From the NCBI GenBank assembly GCA_964019425.1, contig OZ025795.1, forward strand, positions 1 through 64,000: a stretch of 64,000 nucleotides of DNA. Reading direction: 5' to 3'. Each line of letters begins with the position of its first letter. The stretch's first letter is position 1. Shown piece after piece: positions 1 through 8,614 of this stretch. The notes under the pieces were generated by a model. It was given only the letters and a program-made list of their open reading frames with translations, made no database searches and was not told the origin of the DNA. A program made the position numbers and the translations under genes. This DNA is from Flectonema sp. DT1601. Taxonomy: Eukaryota > Euglenozoa > Diplonemea > Diplonemida > Diplonemidae.

Positions 1-3000
1 GGTTTGCGGGTTTGCGGGTTTGCGGGTTTGCGGGTTTGCGGGTTTGCGGGTTTGCGGGTTTGCGGGTTTGCGGGTTTGCGGGTTTGCGGGTTTGCGGGTT
101 TGCGGGTTTGCGGGTTTGCGGGTTTGCGGGTTTGCGGGTTTGCGGGTTTGCGGGTTTGCGGGTTTGCGGGTTTGCGGGTTTGCGGGTTTGCGGGTTTGCG
201 GGTTTGCGGGTTTGCGGGTTTGCGGGTTTGCGGGTTTGCGGGTTTGCGGGTTTGCGGGTTTGCGGGTTTGCGGGTTTGCGGGTTTGCGGGTTTGCGGGTT
301 TGCGGGTTTGCGGGTTTGCGGGTTTGCGGGTTTGCGGGTTTGCGGGTTTGCGGGTTTGCGGGTTTGCGGGTTTGCGGGTTTGCGGGTTTGCGGGTTTGCG
401 GGTTTGCGGGTTTGCGGGTTTGCGGGTTTGCGGGTTTGCGGGTTTGCGGGTTTGCGGGTTTGCGGGTTTGCGGGTTTGCGGGTTTGCGGGTTTGCGGGTT
501 TGCGGGTTTGCGGGTTTGCGGGTTTGCGGGTTTGCGGGTTTGCGGGTTTGCGGGTTTGCGGGTTTGCGGGTTTGCGGGTTTGCGGGTTTGCGGGTTTGCG
601 GGTTTGCGGGTTTGCGGGTTTGCGGGTTTGCGGGTTTGCGGGTTTGCGGGTTTGCGGGTTTGCGGGTTTGCGGGTTTGCGGGTTTGCGGGTTTGCGGGTT
701 TGCGGGTTTGCGGGTTTGCGGGTTTGCGGGTTTGCGGGTTTGCGGGTTTGCGGGTTTGCGGGTTTGCGGGTTTGCGGGTTTGCGGGTTTGCGGGTTTGCG
801 GGTTTGCGGGTTTGCGGGTTTGCGGGTTTGCGGGTTTGCGGGTTTGCGGGTTTGCGGGTTTGCGGGTTTGCGGGTTTGCGGGTTTGCGGGTTTGCGGGTT
901 TGCGGGTTTGCGGGTTTGCGGGTTTGCGGGTTTGCGGGTTTGCGGGTTTGCGGGTTTGCGGGTTTGCGGGTTTGCGGGTTTGCGGGTTTGCGGGTTTGCG
1001 GGTTTGCGGGTTTGCGGGTTTGCGGGTTTGCGGGTTTGCGGGTTTGCGGGTTTGCGGGTTTGCGGGTTTGCGGGTTTGCGGGTTTGCGGGTTTGCGGGTT
1101 TGCGGGTTTGCGGGTTTGCGGGTTTGCGGGTTTGCGGGTTTGCGGGTTTGCGGGTTTGCGGGTTTGCGGGTTTGCGGGTTTGCGGGTTTGCGGGTTTGCG
1201 GGTTTGCGGGTTTGCGGGTTTGCGGGTTTGCGGGTTTGCGGGTTTGCGGGTTTGCGGGTTTGCGGGTTTGCGGGTTTGCGGGTTTGCGGGTTTGCGGGTT
1301 TGCGGGTTTGCGGGTTTGCGGGTTTGCGGGTTTGCGGGTTTGCGGGTTTGCGGGTTTGCGGGTTTGCGGGTTTGCGGGTTTGCGGGTTTGCGGGTTTGCG
1401 GGTTTGCGGGTTTGCGGGTTTGCGGGTTTGCGGGTTTGCGGGTTTGCGGGTTTGCGGGTTTGCGGGTTTGCGGGTTTGCGGGTTTGCGGGTTTGCGGGTT
1501 TGCGGGTTTGCGGGTTTGCGGGTTTGCGGGTTTGCGGGTTTGCGGGTTTGCGGGTTTGCGGGTTTGCGGGTTTGCGGGTTTGCGGGTTTGCGGGTTTGCG
1601 GGTTTGCGGGTTTGCGGGTTTGCGGGTTTGCGGGTTTGCGGGTTTGCGGGTTTGCGGGTTTGCGGGTTTGCGGGTTTGCGGGTTTGCGGGTTTGCGGGTT
1701 TGCGGGTTTGCGGGTTTGCGGGTTTGCGGGTTTGCGGGTTTGCGGGTTTGCGGGTTTGCGGGTTTGCGGGTTTGCGGGTTTGCGGGTTTGCGGGTTTGCG
1801 GGTTTGCGGGTTTGCGGGTTTGCGGGTTTGCGGGTTTGCGGGTTTGCGGGTTTGCGGGTTTGCGGGTTTGCGGGTTTGCGGGTTTGCGGGTTTGCGGGTT
1901 TGCGGGTTTGCGGGTTTGCGGGTTTGCGGGTTTGCGGGTTTGCGGGTTTGCGGGTTTGCGGGTTTGCGGGTTTGCGGGTTTGCGGGTTTGCGGGTTTGCG
2001 GGTTTGCGGGTTTGCGGGTTTGCGGGTTTGCGGGTTTGCGGGTTTGCGGGTTTGCGGGTTTGCGGGTTTGCGGGTTTGCGGGTTTGCGGGTTTGCGGGTT
2101 TGCGGGTTTGCGGGTTTGCGGGTTTGCGGGTTTGCGGGTTTGCGGGTTTGCGGGTTTGCGGGTTTGCGGGTTTGCGGGTTTGCGGGTTTGCGGGTTTGCG
2201 GGTTTGCGGGTTTGCGGGTTTGCGGGTTTGCGGGTTTGCGGGTTTGCGGGTTTGCGGGTTTGCGGGTTTGCGGGTTTGCGGGTTTGCGGGTTTGCGGGTT
2301 TGCGGGTTTGCGGGTTTGCGGGTTTGCGGGTTTGCGGGTTTGCGGGTTTGCGGGTTTGCGGGTTTGCGGGTTTGCGGGTTTGCGGGTTTGCGGGTTTGCG
2401 GGTTTGCGGGTTTGCGGGTTTGCGGGTTTGCGGGTTTGCGGGTTTGCGGGTTTGCGGGTTTGCGGGTTTGCGGGTTTGCGGGTTTGCGGGTTTGCGGGTT
2501 TGCGGGTTTGCGGGTTTGCGGGTTTGCGGGTTTGCGGGTTTGCGGGTTTGCGGGTTTGCGGGTTTGCGGGTTTGCGGGTTTGCGGGTTTGCGGGTTTGCG
2601 GGTTTGCGGGTTTGCGGGTTTGCGGGTTTGCGGGTTTGCGGGTTTGCGGGTTTGCGGGTTTGCGGGTTTGCGGGTTTGCGGGTTTGCGGGTTTGCGGGTT
2701 TGCGGGTTTGCGGGTTTGCGGGTTTGCGGGTTTGCGGGTTTGCGGGTTTGCGGGTTTGCGGGTTTGCGGGTTTGCGGGTTTGCGGGTTTGCGGGTTTGCG
2801 GGTTTGCGGGTTTGCGGGTTTGCGGGTTTGCGGGTTTGCGGGTTTGCGGGTTTGCGGGTTTGCGGGTTTGCGGGTTTGCGGGTTTGCGGGTTTGCGGGTT
2901 TGCGGGTTTGCGGGTTTGCGGGTTTGCGGGTTTGCGGGTTTGCGGGTTTGCGGGTTTGCGGGTTTGCGGGTTTGCGGGTTTGCGGGTTTGCGGGTTTGCG

Positions 3001-3761
3001 GGTTTGCGGGTTTGCGGGTTTGCGGGTTTGCGGGTTTGCGGGTTTGCGGGTTTGCGGGTTTGCGGGTTTGCGGGTTTGCGGGTTTGCGGGTTTGCGGGTT
3101 TGCGGGTTTGCGGGTTTGCGGGTTTGCGGGTTTGCGGGTTTGCGGGTTTGCGGGTTTGCGGGTTTGCGGGTTTGCGGGTTTGCGGGTTTGCGGGTTTGCG
3201 GGTTTGCGGGTTTGCGGGTTTGCGGGTTTGCGGGTTTGCGGGTTTGCGGGTTTGCGGGTTTGCGGGTTTGCGGGTTTGCGGGTTTGCGGGTTTGCGGGTT
3301 TGCGGGTTTGCGGGTTTGCGGGTTTGCGGGTTTGCGGGTTTGCGGGTTTGCGGGTTTGCGGGTTTGCGGGTTTGCGGGTTTGCGGGTTTGCGGGTTTGCG
3401 GGTTTGCGGGTTTGCGGGTTTGCGGGTTTGCGGGTTTGCGGGTTTGCGGGTTTGCGGGTTTGCGGGTTTGCGGGTTTGCGGGTTTGCGGGTTTGCGGGTT
3501 TGCGGGTTTGCGGGTTTGCGGGTTTGCGGGTTTGCGGGTTTGCGGGTTTGCGGGTTTGCGGGTTTGCGGGTTTGCGGGTTTGCGGGTTTGCGGGTTTGCG
3601 GGTTTGCGGGTTTGCGGGTTTGCGGGTTTGCGGGTTTGCGGGTTTGCGGGTTTGCGGGTTTGCGGGTTTGCGGGTTTGCGGGTTTGCGGGTTTGCGGGTT
3701 TGCGGGTTTGCGGGTTTGCGGGTTTGCGGGTTTGCGGGTTTGCGGGTTTGCGGGTTTGCGG
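1..3761 (+). repeat. Telomere-like array 1, (TTTGCGGG)n
   Basis: About 470 head-to-tail copies of the 8-mer TTTGCGGG run from the window edge to the start of element 1, and I see no deviating unit. The T-rich then G-rich unit resembles a telomeric repeat, but this identity is inferred. The G-rich strand reads towards the gene region; a left-hand chromosome end would show the C-rich strand here, so this is not a simple terminal telomere in this orientation. The array stays open in all forward frames because 24 bp equals eight codons, but it does not encode a protein. Confidence 0.97.
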
Positions 3762-4488
3762 GGAACCATAACTCCTGTACAGCCTGAATGAAAGGAAGGA
3801 AAGATAAGAGTAGAAGAAATGTAATAGTAAAACATGAAACTATGGATAAAACTAAGTAGCTCGTCTATCACTAGGAAGGATAGAGAAATTAAACTATAAG
3901 AGTTCACAAATTCTTTTCACGAAGTGAGGTAAGTAGACCGCAGGTGGTGGTCGCTATCGGCTGAGCGTGGCAGAAAGCCATGTGAGTGAGCAGTCCGAGT
4001 AGCGGCACCGGTTGGCCTGCCGAGGGGGTCGGTGGGTGGGTTTTCTTTTTGTTTAAGTGTTTAATGGGTCGAACCCGTCGGCTGAAAGAAAAGGAAAGGT
4101 AAACATGAGTTAAACAGCTCTAAATAAAATGAAATATATTCTGATAGGATGTATCGATGCGCCAAACGATGGCGAGAAAATGATGCTGACGGCTGTACTT
4201 CGAAGTTCCGGTTCCCCGCTGTAGTTAGGGAACCATAACTCCTGTACAGCCTGAATGAAAGGAAGGAAAGATAAGAGTAGAAGAAATGTAATAGTAAAAC
4301 ATGAAACTATGGATAAAACTAAGTAGCTCGTCTATCACTAGGAAGGATAGAGAAATTAAACTATAAGAGTTCACAAATTCTTTTCACGAAGTGAGGTAAG
4401 TAGACCGCAGGTGGTGGTCGCTATCGGCTGAGCGTGGCAGAAAGCCATGTGAGTGAGCAGTCCGAGTAGCGGCACCGGTTGGCCTGCC
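3762..4488 (-). repeat. 3' split repeats B1-A2-B2 of element 1
   Basis: Two copies of a 260-bp block B (3762-4021 and 4229-4488, offset 467) flank one copy of block A (4041-4228). A 19-bp G-rich spacer (4022-4040) separates A2 from B2. The A2/B1 join at 4228/4229 reproduces the junction that a circular intermediate would have. B1 ends directly where the RT/RNase H frame stops. Confidence 0.93.
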
Positions 4489-7197
4489 TCACTCCACCCC
4501 GTCGCTTGTAATAAACCTCCGCAGCGCAAGTTCGACAGTATGCAGTGTTGATGCCGATGAGATTTTGTGTTCTGGGAGGCGTGATGGGATGTCAGCTGGA
4601 TTGTTAGCTGACGCGACCCATCCGATGTTAACATCGAGTTGGAGGTCCTTGAATATTATAGAAGAAAGAACGACATTCTTATTTAAGTCTGCTGACCTAG
4701 CACAGAGTTTCTTTCGAAGTGCACCAACAACAGAAGTGTTATCGATCCAGAGTGATAGGGTGCCGCCCTTATATCTTACGGGAAGCTGAGAAAGCGTCTT
4801 AGATAATGCAAGAGATTCGAGAACGTTGATGTGGAGGCGTGCTTCTGATGGCGCCCAGGAGCCGCCGAGGATAATAATTTCAGCTGTTGAGTCATCAATA
4901 ATGACGCCGCCCCATCCCGTCATAGAAGCGTCGATGAACGTTGTGACTGAATTTCTGCTATCATGCTTGAAAATCGTCTGTTGCTTGAGAGCCGCAGTGC
5001 ACCATGCAGAGAGTTGTGCGGTAACTGATGGCGGGATGTTAACATTCGCTTCTGGACGGCGGGTCCCCCTATTGAGACCGTTGACAAGTCTTCGAAGGAA
5101 CTTCACTGCATACCAGAACTGACCCATCGGAACGCCTGCAATTGCACTTGCGTGAACAAGTCTTCCTCCGAGTGACTCGAGCTGTGAAGCTGTGCAGTTG
5201 GAAAGATTCACACCACTTATCTTGCGTCGAATTTTCTCAGAAGCCCTTACAGTACGAAGCTCATGATTAAAGTCCGCCCCGAGGAACGTGTAGGTTGTCG
5301 CAGCAGTATGTGAGTCGGAAGCCTTCCATGTAATAGACATACCCGAAGCAGTCTCATCAAGCACTGTCGTCGCATCGAGAATATGCTTCCGCTCCCCTGT
5401 GTACCTTATATTGTCAATAAAGATGTCAATACCAACGGAGTGCACGGCAATGTCACTTCTAACGTAGTCGGGATGTCCTGCAGCGGATGCGGCGAGCGTA
5501 TGCATTAGTTCAGGGGCGCCAATATGTCCCATCGGTAGTCGTTGCATCTCGAACCATCTTCCAGAGCTATCTTGGAACCTGAAGAGATGTCTTGCATATG
5601 TTGGAATTTCAATCGCAAAGAATCCTGTTCTGAAGTCACGAGTTGTGGCGCACTCCTGCTTGACAGCACCAAGATAAGCTGAGATGTGCTTCAGTGGAAC
5701 GGCGGCTTGGTACCCAGTACCCTCGCCCCAGTTGTTCAGTCCCTTCGTCCAGAGTATGAATCGCTGGCGTAAGCCCTCAGCCTTCTCCTCAACAACAGTG
5801 AACGGCACATTTTGCATTACCCCCCCTGCTTCAGCATGGCGTGCGATAGAACGGCTAACCAGTTCGTCAGCATGGCTAGGCTGGAGAGTTGAGTGTTTCG
5901 AGTGTGTGCTGCTTCGCGAAGGTGGTGTTTGCCTTGGGAATACCATATCCCAGACACTATCAAACCGCACCCTTGCCGAGTCGTTCAGCCTCCCTCGAAG
6001 CCCGTCAACATTCATTAGTTTTATAGAAGAAACATGAAGCGGTGATGCCTTCTCTTCCGCTGTGACAGGTAGCCTCGTCCGCTGGCCCCTTCTCGAGATG
6101 CTATGCGGTGCATGTTTTACAAGAGCTGGGTGGCTTTCCAAGTCTGTAGAGCAACCGCCATGTCGGCTGGCGCACCCCCGTACCTCAGCGATGTTGATGA
6201 TATCCCTGTCTCCTTCTCCGCATGCTTCAGGGTCCGAGAGATAATGTGCTCCGGTAAGTCCGCTCCCTTTGCAAGGTTTTCGTAAAGCACTGTTGCTGCG
6301 CCGCGCTTTATCGAGTGTGCTGTAAACCCCTTCATGTTCGGATCCCTTCCCCACATCCGATCCAACATTTCTGTTGTTCTGTTTGTGAGTGCCCCGAATG
6401 GAATCTTGTCCTTTAAAAGCAGCCAGATCTCTCCCGTCATGCTCCCCCGTATCACAGTCCAACGTGACGGGACGAATGGATTTGCTGATCGAAGCTTCGG
6501 CGTGCTGAGCCAGTCGATGATCACTTCCTCCCTCTCCACTCGAATGAATTGCTCCGACGTGAGCGCCTGAACCTCGCCCCATCTTGAGGCTGTCTTCCAG
6601 CAGATCATTGTTGCCAGCCATAGTTCGTCCGATGATGACTCCGCCCAGGCCATGAGAGCCTCCCTTGTAATCGGCCGTGCTTGTTTTGTCGGAATAGCTG
6701 CGCCGTCTGCTCGTAGCGCGGTGGCAAGAGTTAGTAGCTGTCGATTGTCCATTCCCAGACACTTCATGATTGCTGATAGGGACTTTGCGTACTGAAGTAG
6801 CCCTTGTGGTTTCACCCTTGTGGCAAGGACGAATAAGACAGCGGTTTCCGCGTTTACTGGCAAGCTGTTCACTTCCGCCCACGATAAGAGTCTTGCCCAG
6901 AGGTTTCGTCTCTTCGCCGATGTACTCGCCGCCCACATCTTCCCGACTACGTCGGCCAGCTTCTTCGAAGCGTCTTCCGCGCTGACGCCGTCCTCTGTAT
7001 GTGCAGAGCGAGTTCGGTCTTTCTTCCCGAGATGGTTTAAAATTTCTCTCGTCAGAATAGGCAGCTCCGGTTGGGTCTCTTGGGTAGTAGGAAAAGTCAG
7101 TTGCAACCCGGACAATGGACTTTTCTGGTAATTCCGGCGCCATTTTAACTTTCGCGTGGCTGGTGCGCCCGTCCCCAACCACTTGCGTTCTTTTCAT
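4489..7197 (-). CDS. Reverse transcriptase-RNase H of DIRS element 1
   Basis: This 902-codon frame opens at an ATG overlapping the Gag stop and runs to the start of repeat B1. The first third overlaps the recombinase gene in another frame and has no domain I recognise. The recognisable part starts near residue 380. RT motifs include FRTGFFAIEIP, RLPMGH and the catalytic-site motif FIDN, which is shared with element 2 and so is a family signature. RNase H follows with TTFIDASMTGWGG, an HINVLE helix, SLWIDNTS and a final DIPSR. RT copies the element RNA and RNase H removes the template. Whether translation really starts at the first ATG, or uses the downstream start, splicing or read-through known in the order, cannot be told from sequence. 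Confidence 0.9.
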   Translation of the reverse strand: MKRTQVVGDGRTSHAKVKMAPELPEKSIVRVATDFSYYPRDPTGAAYSDERNFKPSREERPNSLCTYRGRRQRGRRFEEAGRRSREDVGGEYIGEETKPLGKTLIVGGSEQLASKRGNRCLIRPCHKGETTRATSVRKVPISNHEVSGNGQSTATNSCHRATSRRRSYSDKTSTADYKGGSHGLGGVIIGRTMAGNNDLLEDSLKMGRGSGAHVGAIHSSGEGGSDHRLAQHAEASISKSIRPVTLDCDTGEHDGRDLAAFKGQDSIRGTHKQNNRNVGSDVGKGSEHEGVYSTLDKARRSNSALRKPCKGSGLTGAHYLSDPEACGEGDRDIINIAEVRGCASRHGGCSTDLESHPALVKHAPHSISRRGQRTRLPVTAEEKASPLHVSSIKLMNVDGLRGRLNDSARVRFDSVWDMVFPRQTPPSRSSTHSKHSTLQPSHADELVSRSIARHAEAGGVMQNVPFTVVEEKAEGLRQRFILWTKGLNNWGEGTGYQAAVPLKHISAYLGAVKQECATTRDFRTGFFAIEIPTYARHLFRFQDSSGRWFEMQRLPMGHIGAPELMHTLAASAAGHPDYVRSDIAVHSVGIDIFIDNIRYTGERKHILDATTVLDETASGMSITWKASDSHTAATTYTFLGADFNHELRTVRASEKIRRKISGVNLSNCTASQLESLGGRLVHASAIAGVPMGQFWYAVKFLRRLVNGLNRGTRRPEANVNIPPSVTAQLSAWCTAALKQQTIFKHDSRNSVTTFIDASMTGWGGVIIDDSTAEIIILGGSWAPSEARLHINVLESLALSKTLSQLPVRYKGGTLSLWIDNTSVVGALRKKLCARSADLNKNVVLSSIIFKDLQLDVNIGWVASANNPADIPSRLPEHKISSASTLHTVELALRRFITSDGVE
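6117..7178 (-). CDS. Tyrosine recombinase of DIRS element 1
   Basis: This 353-residue frame is a tyrosine recombinase, the enzyme that inserts DIRS-order elements by strand exchange from a circular intermediate. The first half (about 40-180) fits the helical core-binding domain. The catalytic half carries the arginine in SRWGE, the HxxR box as HSIKRG, a further histidine in LKHAE and the nucleophile tyrosine in SLRYG, in the right order. It lies just after Gag and is fully overlapped, in another frame, by the upstream part of the RT frame; overlapping pol frames are known for DIRS elements. The equivalent protein in element 2 is clearly related. Its activity would explain the clean insertion in the TTTGCGGG array. 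Confidence 0.92.
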   Translation of the reverse strand: MGTGAPATRKLKWRRNYQKSPLSGLQLTFPTTQETQPELPILTREILNHLGKKDRTRSAHTEDGVSAEDASKKLADVVGKMWAASTSAKRRNLWARLLSWAEVNSLPVNAETAVLFVLATRVKPQGLLQYAKSLSAIMKCLGMDNRQLLTLATALRADGAAIPTKQARPITREALMAWAESSSDELWLATMICWKTASRWGEVQALTSEQFIRVEREEVIIDWLSTPKLRSANPFVPSRWTVIRGSMTGEIWLLLKDKIPFGALTNRTTEMLDRMWGRDPNMKGFTAHSIKRGAATVLYENLAKGADLPEHIISRTLKHAEKETGISSTSLRYGGAPADMAVALQTWKATQLL

Positions 7198-8426
7198 TGA
7201 TGGGACCTGCCGCCCTTTGAAGCTTCGTTTTTTGAACCTCTAGAGACTTCTTTCCGCGCAGCGTAGTTTGACTTCACCTTAGCTGTGCTAGACGCCCGCC
7301 ATGCTTTCGCATAGCGTGGGGCAACATTCTGTTCCCTCCAGAGTTCACCTTTAAAAGCTTCAGCCGCCTTCCATCCATCCCTTGCCTTACACCTTAATAC
7401 CTGCAAGCTGTCGGCAAGGGCAAGCACAGCGTCTTCAGCGTCCCGTTCCGGATGCAAGATGACTTCGATCGCACCGATCACCGCCTCCATCCCATCTTGC
7501 AGATCTCCTTTCTTGCTAGGAACCCATGTTCGCAACTCTCGAATTAATTCCGTCAGTTGGAAGTTACTGGCATCTGCGTACTCCATCCACCTATCAGGGT
7601 CTTCCGCAACGGAACGGACAGTATGCGAGACTGGATTGTGAATTCTTGCTTCTTCAGCGGAAGTCGGTTCTTCATACTGAGCCCTTGGCCCCGGCTGTTC
7701 AGGTGCGGTCGTACGAGGCGCCGGTTGCGCGCTCATTGGGTGGACGTATCTGTACGACGCCCGCATCAAGTTTGCAATTTGTTTATCTTGCTTAGAGATC
7801 ATTTCCTGCTGCTCCTCAATAAGCTTTGACTGCCTGTTCAGTCTATTCAGTACATCTGTTGCGAAAGCATCCGTTCGTGACTCGAGCGAATCTTGTCTAT
7901 CATTAGTACTTTTAACAGCTGTTGTGGCGGCGGCCGTGGCATTTGCTGCTTCGCTACTTACTGCACGGATCGCTCCTTCATGCTTCGCAAATTCTTGAGC
8001 GGTACTACGATACAGTCCTGTGAGATTCTCGTCTTGCTGGCTTTGTCTATTTGCAACTGTCGTTACAATCGCTTCAACTTTCCTAAACGGATCTTGAGGC
8101 ATCCCAGAAAGGCTTGCTAGTGTCCCGTTCTGTACAGCTTCGGCGATGCTATCAACAATTAAATTATTCCGACCTCGCAGCGCGTCAATTAATATTGCAA
8201 TCTTTCTTGGTGAAATACCTTGAATTACTTCTCTATCACACCCAAGGCACCTTGCAAGCACCATTATCATCATCATTTTGCCTGCTTCACTTGTCCAATC
8301 AGCCCATGGGATCCGACCCAATACATCTGGCATATTTATGTGTCTTCTCGGTAGCAGTTCCTCACCGGTATTTCCCCATAGCGTAACTAATGAGTTAGGA
8401 AATTCGAAGTCATAAGTATCACCCAT
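7194..8426 (-). CDS. Gag-like protein of DIRS element 1
   Basis: This 410-residue frame starts with an ATG immediately after repeat A1 and is the first gene of the element. The N-terminal part (about residues 1-90) is a compact mixed region with an LWG motif. The middle (about 130-230) is a predicted coiled coil rich in Ala, Gln and Glu, and the C-terminus is basic and Ser/Gly-rich, fitting nucleic-acid binding. I see no zinc knuckle. The first 30 residues resemble the start of the equivalent protein in element 2, which supports a real Gag. Its stop codon overlaps an ATG of the next frame (ATGA). Function is inferred from position and composition. Confidence 0.8.
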   Translation of the reverse strand: MGDTYDFEFPNSLVTLWGNTGEELLPRRHINMPDVLGRIPWADWTSEAGKMMMIMVLARCLGCDREVIQGISPRKIAILIDALRGRNNLIVDSIAEAVQNGTLASLSGMPQDPFRKVEAIVTTVANRQSQQDENLTGLYRSTAQEFAKHEGAIRAVSSEAANATAAATTAVKSTNDRQDSLESRTDAFATDVLNRLNRQSKLIEEQQEMISKQDKQIANLMRASYRYVHPMSAQPAPRTTAPEQPGPRAQYEEPTSAEEARIHNPVSHTVRSVAEDPDRWMEYADASNFQLTELIRELRTWVPSKKGDLQDGMEAVIGAIEVILHPERDAEDAVLALADSLQVLRCKARDGWKAAEAFKGELWREQNVAPRYAKAWRASSTAKVKSNYAARKEVSRGSKNEASKGGRSHQ

Positions 8427-8614
8427 TTTTCTTTTTGTTTAAGTGTTTAATGGGTCGAACCCGTCGGCTGAAAGAAAAGGAAAGGTAAACATGAGTTAAA
8501 CAGCTCTAAATAAAATGAAATATATTCTGATAGGATGTATCGATGCGCCAAACGATGGCGAGAAAATGATGCTGACGGCTGTACTTCGAAGTTCCGGTTC
8601 CCCGCTGTAGTTAG
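8427..8614 (-). repeat. 5' split repeat A1 of element 1
   Basis: This 188-bp block matches 4041-4228 at every base I compared (offset 4386). It forms the 5' end of element 1 in coding direction and ends directly at the ATG of the Gag-like frame, so it probably carries the promoter and leader. Its outer end reads GTTAG before the array resumes. Confidence 0.93.

Larger units (their letters stand above)
3762..8614 (-). mobile_element. DIRS-order (PAT/Ngaro-like) retroelement 1, looks whole
   Basis: A 4.85-kb element sits inside the TTTGCGGG array and is read on the minus strand. In coding order it has repeat A1 (8427-8614), a Gag-like frame, a tyrosine recombinase frame overlapped by an RT/RNase H frame, then B1 (4229-4488), A2 (4041-4228) and B2 (3762-4021). 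This A1-ORFs-B1-A2-B2 layout is the split-direct-repeat form known for PAT and Ngaro elements. A1 and A2 look identical, as do B1 and B2, so the insertion is probably recent. No target-site duplication is visible, as expected for tyrosine-recombinase integration. All three frames are long and open, so it looks whole. The RT resembles that of the kinetoplastid VIPER/TATE group in overall pattern; this is from memory and unverified. Confidence 0.92.

Noticed and set aside
4022-8470. tRNA-like B-box (GGGTCGAACCC) in repeat A of element 1
   Set aside because: It is a short palindrome without a matching A-box, acceptor stem or anticodon arm nearby.
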